Origin: Actinomycetota bacterium
GTDB lineage: Bacteria > Actinomycetota > Acidimicrobiia > Acidimicrobiales > Ilumatobacteraceae
Direction: 5' to 3'
Assembly: GCA_026393535.1 (NCBI GenBank)
Contig: JAPKZY010000049.1
Location: forward strand, 1-64,000
DNA: 64,000 nt
In this document: positions 8,804-18,334 of the stretch, piece by piece
How the letters are laid out: each line of letters begins with the position of its first letter
How positions within the stretch are numbered: position 1 is the first letter of the stretch
Translations under genes and position numbers: made by a program
The notes under the pieces: model-generated
Seen by the model: the letters and a program-made list of their open reading frames with translations, nothing else
The model's database searches: none
Told to the model about the DNA's origin: nothing

Positions 8804-9528
8804 GTCGTTACCTTTGCTGAATAATCAGGATGTTTGAATGACGCAACGGTACGTCGCACATCTGCATTGGCCGATACCAGAAGGTGACCGGCCAGTAATC
8901 CCTTTGCCGCCTTGGCGTTATGGCCACCCACCACGGCTCCTGAATGCGACACAAGGTCAACGCGGACAACGTTGTCGAGTAGATCCCAATTGATGGCAGC
9001 TCGATGTTCGTTCGGCAATAAGTCCACAACGGTCTTCTTTTTTACACAAGCAACTAGTGCATCGGTGATTGCTTCATTCCACCATTTCGACATCGTGCCA
9101 AATGGTGCAAGACGTGCACCCATCTTGAGTCGATAGTCGGGGATTTGGTCATCAGCACGCACAAGACCGAGTAATCCAGATGGAACAATGATGCGTTTTG
9201 TGAATGCATTGCGCTGTGTTGCGGTGAGCGATGCAAGATCTAGGTGGTCCCATACGACTCCGGTGTAGCGCTGCCATGCAGGAAGACACGGTGCACCAAC
9301 TAGTTGCATGTTGCAAGATTGTGCACGTGTTAGGTGACCGCCATTAACGCCAAGAAGTTTTTGGGTGCCACCCTTTTCTTTTCGTAATTGGACAACGATT
9401 TGCGCGCGGGATGTCTCGAGAGCCGCACCAAAAGCTCCCAACCGAGGGGCCCACGGGCGTGAGGTGTCGCCATCCTTGGCTTTTCCTTCAGAGGGAGGGA
9501 GAAGTAGCACGAAATCTTGTGTCGCCAT
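8800..9528 (-). CDS. yaaA: YaaA/UPF0246 family peroxide-stress protein
   Basis: The 242 residues start with the family hallmark LLLPPSEGK and contain WDHLDLASLT and the DLLPNEHRAAI segment. The family binds DNA in E. coli and lowers free iron under hydrogen peroxide stress; this role is taken from the family, not seen here. It is the first gene of a two-gene unit with the SDR. It is transcribed away from the ferredoxin/P450 pair, with 37 bp between start codons. Confidence 0.85.
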   Translation of the reverse strand: MATQDFVLLLPPSEGKAKDGDTSRPWAPRLGAFGAALETSRAQIVVQLRKEKGGTQKLLGVNGGHLTRAQSCNMQLVGAPCLPAWQRYTGVVWDHLDLASLTATQRNAFTKRIIVPSGLLGLVRADDQIPDYRLKMGARLAPFGTMSKWWNEAITDALVACVKKKTVVDLLPNEHRAAINWDLLDNVVRVDLVSHSGAVVGGHNAKAAKGLLAGHLLVSANADVRRTVASFKHPDYSAKVTT

Positions 9529-9553
9529 CTATGAGATTCTGGCACTTACTGCC

Positions 9554-9559
9554 TAGTAT
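9554..9559 (+). promoter_or_regulatory. -10 hexamer TAGTAT, leaderless promoter of ferredoxin-P450 unit
   Basis: TAGTAT occupies -12 to -7 relative to the ATG at 9566, with no ribosome site, so the mRNA should start at the start codon. Confidence 0.6.
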
Positions 9560-9565
9560 TGTCTT

Positions 9566-9760
9566 ATGCGCGTACACGTAGACCCCTCCAAATGCCAAGG
9601 CCATAACCGCTGTTATGCCTTAGCCCCCGAATTATTCGATGTTGACGATTACGGCAACGCTTTCGAACTCAATGACGGTGTCGTTCCTGCCGGCCTCGAA
9701 GACAAAGCTCGTCTTGCACTTGCCAACTGTCCCGAATTTGCTATCTCAATAGAGGAATAG
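9566..9760 (+). CDS. P450-associated ferredoxin ([3Fe-4S] type, CxxHxxC)
   Basis: This 64-residue ferredoxin has Cys9 and Cys15 with a His between them (CQGHNRC) and a late NCPEF Cys. The usual second cluster Cys is replaced by His, as in actinobacterial and rhizobial P450 partner ferredoxins that hold a [3Fe-4S] or His-ligated [4Fe-4S] cluster. It lies 2 bp upstream of the P450 gene, so it is the probable electron donor. A matching reductase is not encoded nearby. Confidence 0.9.
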   Translation: MRVHVDPSKCQGHNRCYALAPELFDVDDYGNAFELNDGVVPAGLEDKARLALANCPEFAISIEE

Positions 9761-9762
9761 AC

Positions 9763-10995
9763 ATGAGTGAAACCGTTTACGGCCCCGTCACTGACTGGGC
9801 GACAGACTTCGACCACGCGTCACCTGCATACGCAGCTGACATGCACAAAATTTGGGATGACTTAAAAAATTCAGGTTGCCCCATTGCCCACACAGATCGT
9901 TATGGCGGCACATGGTTGCCACTCACGCACGAGTTGGTGCACGAGATTGCTTACGACACCGCTCATTTTTCTAGTCAAGGGCCAGTTGTTGGCCAATTGA
10001 AGCCAAGCGAACTGGAAGATTCGGTGCCTGCACCTATCGGTGGAGCACCTCCAATTTCGTCAGATCCTCCATTCCATGCTGAGGCTCGTCGTTTGCTTTT
10101 GCCAGCCTTTTCGCCAAAGGTCATCGACCCTTGGCGCGAAGAAGTCATCACTATTTGCAACCAACTCATCGATGACATGGGCGATGCAGATCACATTGAT
10201 GCTGCACTGCAGTACTCCCAGCACATTCCTGTCATGGTGATTGCTCGCATGCTTGGTTTACCCGTTGAAGACGGTGACAAGTTCCGCGGATGGGTGAACC
10301 TTGTTCTCAGCGGAATTGGTGAAGAGCGTACAGAAGCTCGTATGCAGCAATTCATGGAATTCAACGAGTATCTCGAGTTCCACGTGAATGATCACATCGA
10401 GAATCCTCGTGATGACCTCATTTCATTTTTGTTGAATGCTGAAATTTTCGGCGAGAAGCTGTCACCACGCCATGTTGCGGGTTCGGTCATCTTGTTGCTG
10501 ATTGCCGGCATCGATACAACATGGAGCGGCATTGGTTCATCGTTGTGGCATCTTGCTACTAACTCAGTTGATCGTCGTCGTTTGGTAGAAAACCCCGACA
10601 TGATTCCAGCAGCTGTTGAAGAATTCCTTCGCGCATATGCGCCTGTCACCATGGCACGTCTTGTGAAAGAAGACATGGAATTCCACGGTGTGCAGATGAA
10701 GAAAGAAGATTGGGTTCTTCTTCCTTTCCCTGCTGCTAACCGTGACGACAAGCAATTTGCAAATGCGCATGAAGTAGTAATTGACCGCGAAGAGAATCGC
10801 CACGCCGCTTTTGGTCTTGGTATTCATCGTTGCCTTGGTTCAAACCTTGCCCGTTTGGAAATGAATGTTGCTGTTGAAGTGTTCCTTCAGCGCTTCCCAG
10901 ACTTCTCAGTCGATGCAAATGAAATAGTCACATGGAGCACGGGTCAAGTTCGCGGACCTCGTTCCTTGCCTTTCGTGGTCAACGCACGCGCATAA
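9763..10995 (+). CDS. Cytochrome P450
   Basis: This 410-residue soluble bacterial P450 carries the heme-binding loop FGLGIHRCLGSNLAR, the I-helix AGIDTTWSG with the acid-Thr pair used in oxygen activation, and the K-helix ExxR in EEFLRAYAP. GAGGAATAGAC upstream of the ATG provides a ribosome site. The protein is cotranscribed with the ferredoxin. The substrate is not predictable, though the general type resembles CYPs acting on terpenoid or fatty substrates. Confidence 0.93.
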   Translation: MSETVYGPVTDWATDFDHASPAYAADMHKIWDDLKNSGCPIAHTDRYGGTWLPLTHELVHEIAYDTAHFSSQGPVVGQLKPSELEDSVPAPIGGAPPISSDPPFHAEARRLLLPAFSPKVIDPWREEVITICNQLIDDMGDADHIDAALQYSQHIPVMVIARMLGLPVEDGDKFRGWVNLVLSGIGEERTEARMQQFMEFNEYLEFHVNDHIENPRDDLISFLLNAEIFGEKLSPRHVAGSVILLLIAGIDTTWSGIGSSLWHLATNSVDRRRLVENPDMIPAAVEEFLRAYAPVTMARLVKEDMEFHGVQMKKEDWVLLPFPAANRDDKQFANAHEVVIDREENRHAAFGLGIHRCLGSNLARLEMNVAVEVFLQRFPDFSVDANEIVTWSTGQVRGPRSLPFVVNARA

Positions 10996-11043
10996 CACCT
11001 CATTCTTCGCGCCGACACAGTCCGCTCGTAAGATGGCGGAACC

Positions 11044-13314
11044 ATGTCAGATCAACTCTTTAGCCCTTCAGGTAACAGCACGCCGCTGAACCCTGATCAA
11101 CAAGAGGCTGTGTATCACCCTGGTGGCCCTCTGCTTGTTGTTGCCGGTGCTGGCTCTGGCAAAACTCGTGTTCTTACACAGCGCATTGCGTGGTTGATTT
11201 CGCAAGGCACCTCGCCGATGGCCATTCTGGCTATCACGTTTACCAACAAGGCAGCTGAAGAAATGCGACATCGCGTCGCTGACTTGGTTGGTCCTACCGC
11301 ACGGTCTATGTGGGTCACCACATTCCACAAGGCCTGTGTTCGTATGTTGCGCCAACATGCCGAACTCATTGGCTACCCAAAGCAGTTCACTATTTATGAT
11401 GCGCAAGATTCAAAGCGACTTGTCGGTTATGTCATTCGCGATATGGGGCTCGATGCCAAAAAGTTTCCAGCCAATGCGGCCCAATCGCGCATCAGTTTGT
11501 GGAAGAACGAACTGATTACTTCGTCTGTTGCATTTGATACCGCGGAACATATTTCTGCGCGACGTAACGCTGAGATTTATCGCGAGTATCAAGCCCGCCT
11601 TATTCGTGCAGGCGCAATGGATTTTGATGACTTGTTGGTCAACGTGGTGCGTCTCTTCGAAGCTCACCCCGAAGTGTTGCGGCAGTATCAAGAACGTTTT
11701 CAACACATTCTCATCGACGAATATCAGGACACTAACCAAGCCCAGAATCGCATTGTCCTGATGCTGGGCGCGTTACATCACAACGTGTGTGTGGTGGGCG
11801 ACAGTGACCAGAGCATTTACAAGTTCCGCGGTGCTGACCTGCGCAATATTGATCAATTCGAAAGCGCATTCGGTGAGGCAACAGTGGTGGTGCTTGCGCA
11901 GAACTATCGCAGCACCCAGACAATCCTTACGGCAGCTAATGCGGTCATTTCGCAAAACGTTGGCAGACGTCCAAAGGATTTATGGACCTCAGCCGGCGAC
12001 GGCGAACGTATTGTTCGCTACTTTGCTGAAAACGAATATGACGAAGCTGCATGGGTGTCGTCAACTGCGCAAGACATTCACACGAAAGAAAAACGTGCAT
12101 GGGGCGATATTGCCATTATGTATCGCACTAACGCGCAGAGCCGTGCCATTGAAGAATCAATGATGCGCTCGGGCATTCCGTACAAGGTTGTGGGCGGTAC
12201 GAAGTTCTATGAACGGCGTGAAGTGAAAGACGCAATTGCGTATTTGAAGGCTGGTGCTAACCCGCTCGATGAAATCAGCATCAAACGAGTGCTGAACGTG
12301 CCAAAACGTGGCATAGGCGACACCAGCATCGGAAAGATTGATCTTTTCGCCACTGCAAATGGCATCTCATTTATTGATGCCATGCGCCGCGCAAGCGAAG
12401 CGGGTGTATCGGGCGGAGCAATCAAAGGAATCGCATTATTTGTCACGTTGGTTGACGAAATGAACGCGGCGCTGGCTGATGGGCCATCAGCTCTGCTGGA
12501 AGTTGCAATGAACAACAGCGGCTACATCACCGAACTTGAACAAGAAGCCACAGTGGAAGCTGCAGGGCGTCTTGAAAATATCTCGGAACTCATTGGTTCT
12601 GCTGCAGAATTCACTCAGGTAGAAGAGTTCCTTGAACAAGTTGCGCTTGTTGCAGACACAGATGACCTTGACGCCGAAAATCACATTGTGCTGATGACAT
12701 TGCATTCTGCAAAAGGTCTTGAGTACCCGGTTGTTTTCTTGGTTGGTTGCGAAGAAGGAATTTTCCCGCACAACCGCGCTTTGCTTGACCCTGCAGAACT
12801 AGAAGAAGAACGACGGCTTGCATATGTGGGTCTTACTCGTGCTCGTGAACGGTTGTTGGTGTCACACGCATGGCAGCGCATGTTGTTCGGCCAATCTCAG
12901 TACAACCCACCATCGCGGTTCTTAGCTGAAGTGCCCGCCGAATTATTTGACCGCCAAGGCAATGTTGATTCCGGCTCAGATCACGGGCGCGTCTTTGGTC
13001 GCACCTCTACTGATTGGAACGATGCAGAACTTCCTGCGTACAAACGCCGCAACGATGAAGATGACGATGATTCGTTTGGTCGCTCATATGGTCGCCGCGC
13101 CGAACGTGCTGTGCGTCCTGCTGCAGAACCTCGTAATACAGACCACCTCGTTGACCTCAAGCCTGGTGACGACGTGATGCACTCGGTCTTTGGCGAAGGT
13201 GTTGTAATCGAGATTAAAGGCACTGGCGACAAGACTGAAGTCACGGTTCGCTTCCGCGACAAGGGCACCAAGCACTTGGCTCTCGCATGGGCGCCGCTGA
13301 CAAAACTTTCGTGA
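11044..13314 (+). CDS. pcrA: ATP-dependent DNA helicase PcrA/UvrD
   Basis: This superfamily 1A 3'-5' helicase is involved in nucleotide excision and mismatch repair and in clearing transcription complexes. The 756 residues contain Walker A AGAGSGKTR, motif II DEYQDTNQ, motif III GDSDQSIYKFRGAD, motif V TLHSAKGLEYPVVF and motif VI YVGLTRARERL. A charged, probably disordered linker (about 650-690) leads to a C-terminal Tudor-like domain (DDVMHSVFGEGVV) which in PcrA contacts RNA polymerase. A TAAGAT hexamer ends 9 nt before the ATG. Confidence 0.95.
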   Translation: MSDQLFSPSGNSTPLNPDQQEAVYHPGGPLLVVAGAGSGKTRVLTQRIAWLISQGTSPMAILAITFTNKAAEEMRHRVADLVGPTARSMWVTTFHKACVRMLRQHAELIGYPKQFTIYDAQDSKRLVGYVIRDMGLDAKKFPANAAQSRISLWKNELITSSVAFDTAEHISARRNAEIYREYQARLIRAGAMDFDDLLVNVVRLFEAHPEVLRQYQERFQHILIDEYQDTNQAQNRIVLMLGALHHNVCVVGDSDQSIYKFRGADLRNIDQFESAFGEATVVVLAQNYRSTQTILTAANAVISQNVGRRPKDLWTSAGDGERIVRYFAENEYDEAAWVSSTAQDIHTKEKRAWGDIAIMYRTNAQSRAIEESMMRSGIPYKVVGGTKFYERREVKDAIAYLKAGANPLDEISIKRVLNVPKRGIGDTSIGKIDLFATANGISFIDAMRRASEAGVSGGAIKGIALFVTLVDEMNAALADGPSALLEVAMNNSGYITELEQEATVEAAGRLENISELIGSAAEFTQVEEFLEQVALVADTDDLDAENHIVLMTLHSAKGLEYPVVFLVGCEEGIFPHNRALLDPAELEEERRLAYVGLTRARERLLVSHAWQRMLFGQSQYNPPSRFLAEVPAELFDRQGNVDSGSDHGRVFGRTSTDWNDAELPAYKRRNDEDDDDSFGRSYGRRAERAVRPAAEPRNTDHLVDLKPGDDVMHSVFGEGVVIEIKGTGDKTEVTVRFRDKGTKHLALAWAPLTKLS

Positions 13315-13353
13315 AGTTCTTTTCAGAGCGCCGTGAGTAGTAGAAATAGTGGC

Positions 13354-13782
13354 ATGAAGGCAGCAATCCTTATCGAAAGTTTCACCGGCAACACGTGGAA
13401 GGCGGGCGAACTCATCGCGGCCAATCTGCAACAAGAGAACTGGTCAATTACCGGTATCTCTTCGATGAAAGATCCGAATCATGCATCAATTCAAGATGCC
13501 GACACGGTCATCGTGGGCACATGGGTTCACGGATTGTTTGTTGTTGGTCAGGCGCCGTGGGCGATTGATCGCTTGCGTCACCTGCCAGCAATGGCCGGAA
13601 AGCAAGCTGTTGCATTTTGCACATATGCGCTGAATCCTGGAAAATCTCTTGATGTCATGACACGTGAATTACAAATGCGTGGCGCAGATGTTGTTGGCGG
13701 ACTTGCGCTACAGCGTGGCCATTTGGCCGAACACGCTGAAGAATTTGCTATTCGCCTCGTCGATTCGGTTCCCGCTAGATAA
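13354..13782 (+). CDS. Flavodoxin-like protein
   Basis: The chosen ATG gives a 142-residue protein beginning directly with the first beta strand, MKAAILIESFTGNTWKAG, whose SFTGNT loop matches the FMN phosphate-binding loop. An in-frame GTG at 13333 would add seven residues and cannot be excluded. Downstream segments VIVGTWVHGLFV and AVAFCTYALNPG correspond to the flavin-contacting loops. It may serve as an electron carrier; no partner is evident. It follows pcrA closely and converges with the next gene with no gap. Confidence 0.75.
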   Translation: MKAAILIESFTGNTWKAGELIAANLQQENWSITGISSMKDPNHASIQDADTVIVGTWVHGLFVVGQAPWAIDRLRHLPAMAGKQAVAFCTYALNPGKSLDVMTRELQMRGADVVGGLALQRGHLAEHAEEFAIRLVDSVPAR

Positions 13783-14286
13783 TTACGGAACTGTGGTGAC
13801 GCTTGCCGTCAACCCACGCAAATCGATATACAGAGTCTTTTTGTTCTCAACAATGGGCCGCACTTCAGACGGCGCCATTAGTTGCGACACCTGAATGGTT
13901 CGTTTTTCGCAATCAGTGAACGTGCGACTGCCTTGAACATGTGTGACAAGGCAACTCGCATCACGGTCGGCAGGGAAGCCGTAATACACCTGCCAGCCAG
14001 TGGCTGGATCTGAACCCTCATGGTCAAGGACGATTGATCGCACGCCGTCAGGGCTTTGTAAGTCGGGCAAGAGTAATGGACCATCGGCCGCAATGGCTTT
14101 TGCCATGGCGGCTACTTTGCCCACTTCAAAGACTCTGTTCCCAATTTCTGAGCCTGGTTCAGCCCGATTGTTGATGGCAGTGGCTATTAGCCATAAACCT
14201 GCAAAGAACAGGGCAAAGAATGCGATACCTCCGAGAACGGGCACAACTGCACGAGCAAGGGGACTGCGAAGACGGGGAAATGCCAT
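13783..14286 (-). CDS. Single-pass membrane protein, unknown function
   Basis: This 167-residue protein has one N-terminal helix (VPVLGGIAFFALFFAGLWLI) and an extracytoplasmic domain with two Cys (DASCLVTH and TDCEKRT) that could pair. The family is not recognised. Segments such as VRSIVLDHEG and GWQVYYGFP suggest a small beta-rich fold. It is transcribed divergently from the B12-binding gene, with 57 bp between starts. Confidence 0.6.
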   Translation of the reverse strand: MAFPRLRSPLARAVVPVLGGIAFFALFFAGLWLIATAINNRAEPGSEIGNRVFEVGKVAAMAKAIAADGPLLLPDLQSPDGVRSIVLDHEGSDPATGWQVYYGFPADRDASCLVTHVQGSRTFTDCEKRTIQVSQLMAPSEVRPIVENKKTLYIDLRGLTASVTTVP

Positions 14287-14343
14287 GTCCCTATTCTGGC
14301 GGGTTGGTACAGAAACCCTCGTACGGCGTAGGGTTTACCTTCT

Positions 14344-14745
14344 GTGAAGCGCCCGTATCGAGTAGTTGTTGCCAAGCCAGGCTTAGATGGTCATGACCGA
14401 GGAGCAAAGGTAATTACCCGTGCTCTTCGCGACCACGGGTTTGAGGTCATCTACACCGGACTGCACCAGACGCCAGAGCAAATTGCAGAAACTGCGATGC
14501 AAGAAGATGCCGATGCTGTGGGTCTGTCACTTTTGTCTGGAGCCCACCTCACCCTGTTTCCGCGCACCGTCGAAGAACTGAAGAATCGCGACTTGGCCGA
14601 CATCCTCATCTTTGGTGGTGGCGTTATCCCCGATGCTGATGCTCGCGCATTACGCGAGCAAGGCGTTGGAAATATTTTTGGCCCTGGTTCATCACTCAAA
14701 GTGATTTGTCAATGGCTTGAAGAAGAACTCGACAATAGGGAGTAA
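14344..14745 (+). CDS. Cobalamin-binding domain protein (methylmalonyl-CoA mutase small-domain type)
   Basis: The GTG start gives 133 residues that form only a B12-binding Rossmann domain. The DxHxxG motif appears as GLDGHDRGAKV (His is the lower axial ligand), followed by LSLLSGAHLTLFP and IFGGGVIPDAD. It matches the C-terminal domain of methylmalonyl-CoA mutase; the catalytic barrel subunit must be encoded elsewhere. It lies 3 bp upstream of sucC, which handles the succinyl-CoA that such a mutase makes. TAGGGT ends 9 nt before the start. Confidence 0.88.
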   Translation: MKRPYRVVVAKPGLDGHDRGAKVITRALRDHGFEVIYTGLHQTPEQIAETAMQEDADAVGLSLLSGAHLTLFPRTVEELKNRDLADILIFGGGVIPDADARALREQGVGNIFGPGSSLKVICQWLEEELDNRE

Positions 14746-14748
14746 CTC

Positions 14749-15894
14749 ATGGACCTTTTCGAATATCAAGGCAAGCAGTATTTTGCGCGCTACGACATTC
14801 CGGTTTCGAAAGGTGACGTTGCTGTCACTGTTGACCAAGCCATTGCTGCTGCAGATGCAGCTGGATACCCAGTCGTCGTAAAAGCCCAGGTACAAGTTGG
14901 CGGTCGCGGTAAAGCAGGCGGCATCAAGTTGGCAAATAATGCCGATGAAGTTCGTACGCATGCCGGAAACATCTTGGGCATGGACATCAAGGGCCACGTT
15001 GTGAAGCGTGTGTGGGTGGAGAATGCTTCAGACATCGCAGAGGAGTATTACGCATCGTTCACTCTTGATCGTGGTGCAAAGAAGCATCTTCTTATGCTGA
15101 GCCGCGAAGGCGGAGTAGAAATTGAAGAAGTAGCAGAGAAGAACCCTGCAGCAATTCTGATGTTGCACATTGACCCAGTCGATGGTCTCCCTGCCGCAGC
15201 TGCAAAAAAGGCGGCTGTTGATGCGAAAATTCCTGAAGCAGCACAACAAGGTGTCGCGGACATTTTGGTGAAGCTATATCGTTGCCTCGTTGAAGGCGAT
15301 TGCGATCTCGCAGAAATCAACCCACTTATCTTGAAGCCAACAGGCGAAGTACACGCGCTCGACGCAAAAGTCAGTCTTGATGAGAACGCTGAATTCCGTC
15401 ACCCTGAATGGGCTGAATTCCAAGCAACAGTTGAACTTGATGCTCGCGAACTTCTCGCACGTGAAAAAGGACTGCAATACATTGGTCTTGACGGCACCGT
15501 TGGCATTATCGCTAATGGCGCTGGTCTTGCAATGAGCACGCTCGACGTTGTGAATCAAGTGGGCGGCAGTGCTGCAAACTTCCTCGACATTGGTGGCGGC
15601 GCAAATGCCGACGTTATGGCCGGAGCACTTGAAGTAATTAACTCTGACAAGAACGTCAAGAGCATCTTCATCAACATCTTTGGTGGCATCACTCGCGGTG
15701 ACGAAGTGGCACAGGGAATTGTGGAAGCTCTTGGTCGTGTTGACTTGCGTGCACCAATTGTTATTCGCCTCGATGGAACAAATGCCGCAGAGGGCCGAGA
15801 CATTCTGAAGAATGCCGGAATCCCCGAATCAAAACTCACCAGTAAGTCAACGATGCTCGAAGCTGCTGAAGCAGCTGTGGCACTCGCGAAGTAA
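14749..15894 (+). CDS. sucC: Succinyl-CoA synthetase, beta subunit
   Basis: This is the ATP-grasp subunit of the TCA enzyme that interconverts succinyl-CoA and succinate with substrate-level phosphorylation. The 381 residues start with [15 protein letters not shown] and include [16 protein letters not shown], the metal-binding [10 protein letters not shown] and the C-terminal [19 protein letters not shown] precedes the ATG. It is the first of the sucC-sucD pair. Confidence 0.97.
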   Translation: MDLFEYQGKQYFARYDIPVSKGDVAVTVDQAIAAADAAGYPVVVKAQVQVGGRGKAGGIKLANNADEVRTHAGNILGMDIKGHVVKRVWVENASDIAEEYYASFTLDRGAKKHLLMLSREGGVEIEEVAEKNPAAILMLHIDPVDGLPAAAAKKAAVDAKIPEAAQQGVADILVKLYRCLVEGDCDLAEINPLILKPTGEVHALDAKVSLDENAEFRHPEWAEFQATVELDARELLAREKGLQYIGLDGTVGIIANGAGLAMSTLDVVNQVGGSAANFLDIGGGANADVMAGALEVINSDKNVKSIFINIFGGITRGDEVAQGIVEALGRVDLRAPIVIRLDGTNAAEGRDILKNAGIPESKLTSKSTMLEAAEAAVALAK

Positions 15895-15905
15895 GGACCC
15901 CCGTC

Positions 15906-16805
15906 ATGGCAATTTTCGTCGATCAAAACACCAAAGTTATTGTGCAGGGCCTCACAGGCGGCCAAGGCAAATATCACGGACTGCGTAACAAGGCATACGG
16001 CACACAAATCGTTGCCGGTGTTACACCAGGCAAGGGCGGCACAGATGTTGAAGGCATTCCTGTCTACAACAGCGTTGCTGAAGCAGTGAAAGCAACTGGC
16101 GCAACAGCATCATTCGTCACTGTTCCACCAAAGGCTGCTTCTGCTGCAATTCTTGAAGCTGCTGGTGCAGGCGTCACTTTCATCGTGTGCATCACTGAAG
16201 GAATTCCTGCTCAAGACGAAGCTCGTACGTACAACACTTTGGTTCGAGACTTTCCGAAAGTTCGTTTACTTGGGCCAAACTGCCCAGGCATCATCAGCCC
16301 AGGAAAATGCAACATCGGAATTACCGCCGGTGAAATTGCGCAACTGCCCACCGCAAAGGGTCCGAACGTTGGCATCGTGTCACGTTCAGGAACTCTTACG
16401 TACCAGGCGCTGTATGAATTGAAGCAACTCGGTATTGGTGTATCTACATGCGTTGGTATCGGCGGCGACCCAGTTCCCGGAACATCATTTATTGATTGCT
16501 TGCGTGAATTCCAAGCAGATCCAGAAACACACGCCATCATCATGATCGGTGAAATTGGCGGTTCAGCTGAAGAAGAAGCAGCAGAGTTCATCAAGGCAAA
16601 TGTGACCAAGCCAATGTCTGCGTATATCGCAGGTGTTACTGCTCCTGCCGGAAAGAAGATGGGCCACGCAGGCGCCATTGTTTCTGGTGGCAAGGGAACA
16701 GCGCAAGGCAAAATGGATGCACTCCGTGCTGCCGGCGTATTGGTTGGACATAACCCAACAGAAGCCGGCTCTCTCATGGCCGGCATTGTGGCTGGGTTGA
16801 GCTAA
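15906..16805 (+). CDS. sucD: Succinyl-CoA synthetase, alpha subunit
   Basis: This is the CoA-binding and phosphohistidine-bearing subunit (299 residues). It shows [15 protein letters not shown] at the N-terminus, [13 protein letters not shown], the [15 protein letters not shown] helix and the active-site His in [15 protein letters not shown]. It lies 11 bp after sucC. The stop codon is immediately followed by the GTG of purH, so all three probably share a transcript. Confidence 0.97.
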   Translation: MAIFVDQNTKVIVQGLTGGQGKYHGLRNKAYGTQIVAGVTPGKGGTDVEGIPVYNSVAEAVKATGATASFVTVPPKAASAAILEAAGAGVTFIVCITEGIPAQDEARTYNTLVRDFPKVRLLGPNCPGIISPGKCNIGITAGEIAQLPTAKGPNVGIVSRSGTLTYQALYELKQLGIGVSTCVGIGGDPVPGTSFIDCLREFQADPETHAIIMIGEIGGSAEEEAAEFIKANVTKPMSAYIAGVTAPAGKKMGHAGAIVSGGKGTAQGKMDALRAAGVLVGHNPTEAGSLMAGIVAGLS

Positions 16806-18314
16806 GTGCCACGCGCACTACTTTCCGTTTACGACAAAACGGGCATCGTCGAATTTGCGACGTCGCTACATGAACTCGGTTGGTCGTTGCTGTCAAGTGG
16901 CGGAACAGCCGCTGCTATTTCTGCGGCCGGTATTCCCGTAACGGATGTTGCAGAGATTACGGGGCTAGAGCCAATTCTCGATCACCGCGTGGTGACCCTT
17001 CACCCGAAGATTCATGGCGGGATTCTTGCTGACCGCTCGAATCCGGAGCATGTTGCTGAAATGGAAAAGAATGGCATCGAAGGGATTGACCTCGTTGTTG
17101 TCAACTTGTATCCGTTTTCGTCAAAGCCCGGAATTGAACTCATTGACATCGGTGGACCAGCAATGGTGCGCGCAGCCGCAAAGAATTTTGCTCATGTAGG
17201 TGTTGTTGTAGATACTGCTGATTACAGCGATGTTCTCGAAATGATCAGTGGTGATTTTTTCAATGTTGCTGCCCGTCGTCGTTTAGCGCAGAAAGCTTTT
17301 CGAATTACTAGTGCATACGACGCATCAATTTCTTCATGGCTTGCTGACGAAACAAGTGATCGTGAAGATGCAACTGTGCCGCCGATTCTTACTTTGGTTG
17401 CAGAACGCGCCGAAGTTTTGCGTTACGGAGAAAATCCTCATCAAACAGGTGCGCGGTATCGCCTTCCTGGTGTTGAGAGCTGGTGGGATTCCGCAACTCA
17501 ACTCAATGGTAAGGAAATGTCATACCTGAACGTTCTTGATACAGAAGCTGCGTGGCAATTAGTCAGCCGCTTCGACCGTCCAGCCGCAGTAGTAGTGAAA
17601 CATGCGAACCCATGTGGTGTTGCGCTTGCCCCAACAATTTTTGAGGCGTATTCACATGCACACGGTGCAGACCCCATTAGTTCATTCGGCGGAATCATTG
17701 CCGTCAATGGCGAAGTCAACGGCGAAACTGCAACAGAGATCAGTAAGACCTTTACAGAAGTTGTTATAGCTCCGTCGTTTACATCAGATGCGCTTGAAAT
17801 TTTGTGTGCGAAACCATCGCTGCGGGTATTCGAAGCAGTGGCACCTTTTGGTTCGATGGCTATCAACGTTCGTTCAATTGACGGCGGTCTCCTTGTGCAG
17901 TCAGTCGACGAAGTTGATGAACCACTCGATGACTTCACAGTGGTCACTGAACGTGCGCCGAGCGCCGATGAGTGGTCAAGTTTGTTGTTGGCATGGCAAA
18001 CAGTTGCAGCCACATGGAGCAATGCCATTGTGCTTGCACATGGCGACACTGTTGTTGGCATTGGCGGGGGACAGCCAAACCGTATTGACGCAGCACGGTT
18101 AGCTATTGGGCGCGCCGGTGACCATGCTGCAGGTTCGGTCGCAGCGAGCGATGCTTTTTTCCCATTTGGCGATACGGTTTCAGAGTTGGCTGCCGCTGGT
18201 GTCACTGCAATTTTCCAACCCGGTGGCAGTGTGCGAGACGAAGAATCCATCACGGCGGCCAACACTTATGGCATTGCCATGGTGTTCACCGGATCACGCC
18301 ACTTCCGTCACTAG
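16806..18314 (+). CDS. purH: Bifunctional AICAR transformylase/IMP cyclohydrolase
   Basis: This catalyses the last two steps of IMP synthesis: formyl transfer from 10-formyl-THF to AICAR and ring closure. The 502 residues begin with the methylglyoxal-synthase-like IMP cyclohydrolase domain (SVYDKTGIVEFA, SSGGTA). The AICAR transformylase domain with KHANPCGVA and SSFGGIIAVN follows, ending in FTGSRHFRH. The GTG start abuts the sucD stop. It is followed by metF, another folate enzyme. Confidence 0.96.
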   Translation: MPRALLSVYDKTGIVEFATSLHELGWSLLSSGGTAAAISAAGIPVTDVAEITGLEPILDHRVVTLHPKIHGGILADRSNPEHVAEMEKNGIEGIDLVVVNLYPFSSKPGIELIDIGGPAMVRAAAKNFAHVGVVVDTADYSDVLEMISGDFFNVAARRRLAQKAFRITSAYDASISSWLADETSDREDATVPPILTLVAERAEVLRYGENPHQTGARYRLPGVESWWDSATQLNGKEMSYLNVLDTEAAWQLVSRFDRPAAVVVKHANPCGVALAPTIFEAYSHAHGADPISSFGGIIAVNGEVNGETATEISKTFTEVVIAPSFTSDALEILCAKPSLRVFEAVAPFGSMAINVRSIDGGLLVQSVDEVDEPLDDFTVVTERAPSADEWSSLLLAWQTVAATWSNAIVLAHGDTVVGIGGGQPNRIDAARLAIGRAGDHAAGSVAASDAFFPFGDTVSELAAAGVTAIFQPGGSVRDEESITAANTYGIAMVFTGSRHFRH

Positions 18315-18322
18315 GCAAGTCG

Positions 18323-18328
18323 TAGACT
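18323..18328 (+). promoter_or_regulatory. -10 hexamer TAGACT, leaderless promoter of metF
   Basis: TAGACT sits at -12 to -7 from the metF ATG with a 6-nt A-rich spacer and no ribosome site. Confidence 0.6.
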
Positions 18329-18334
18329 AAGTAA

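Noticed and set aside
17498-18265. 255-codon open frame antisense to purH
   Set aside because: Low-complexity Ser/Ala/Thr product without domain features, inside a conserved gene.
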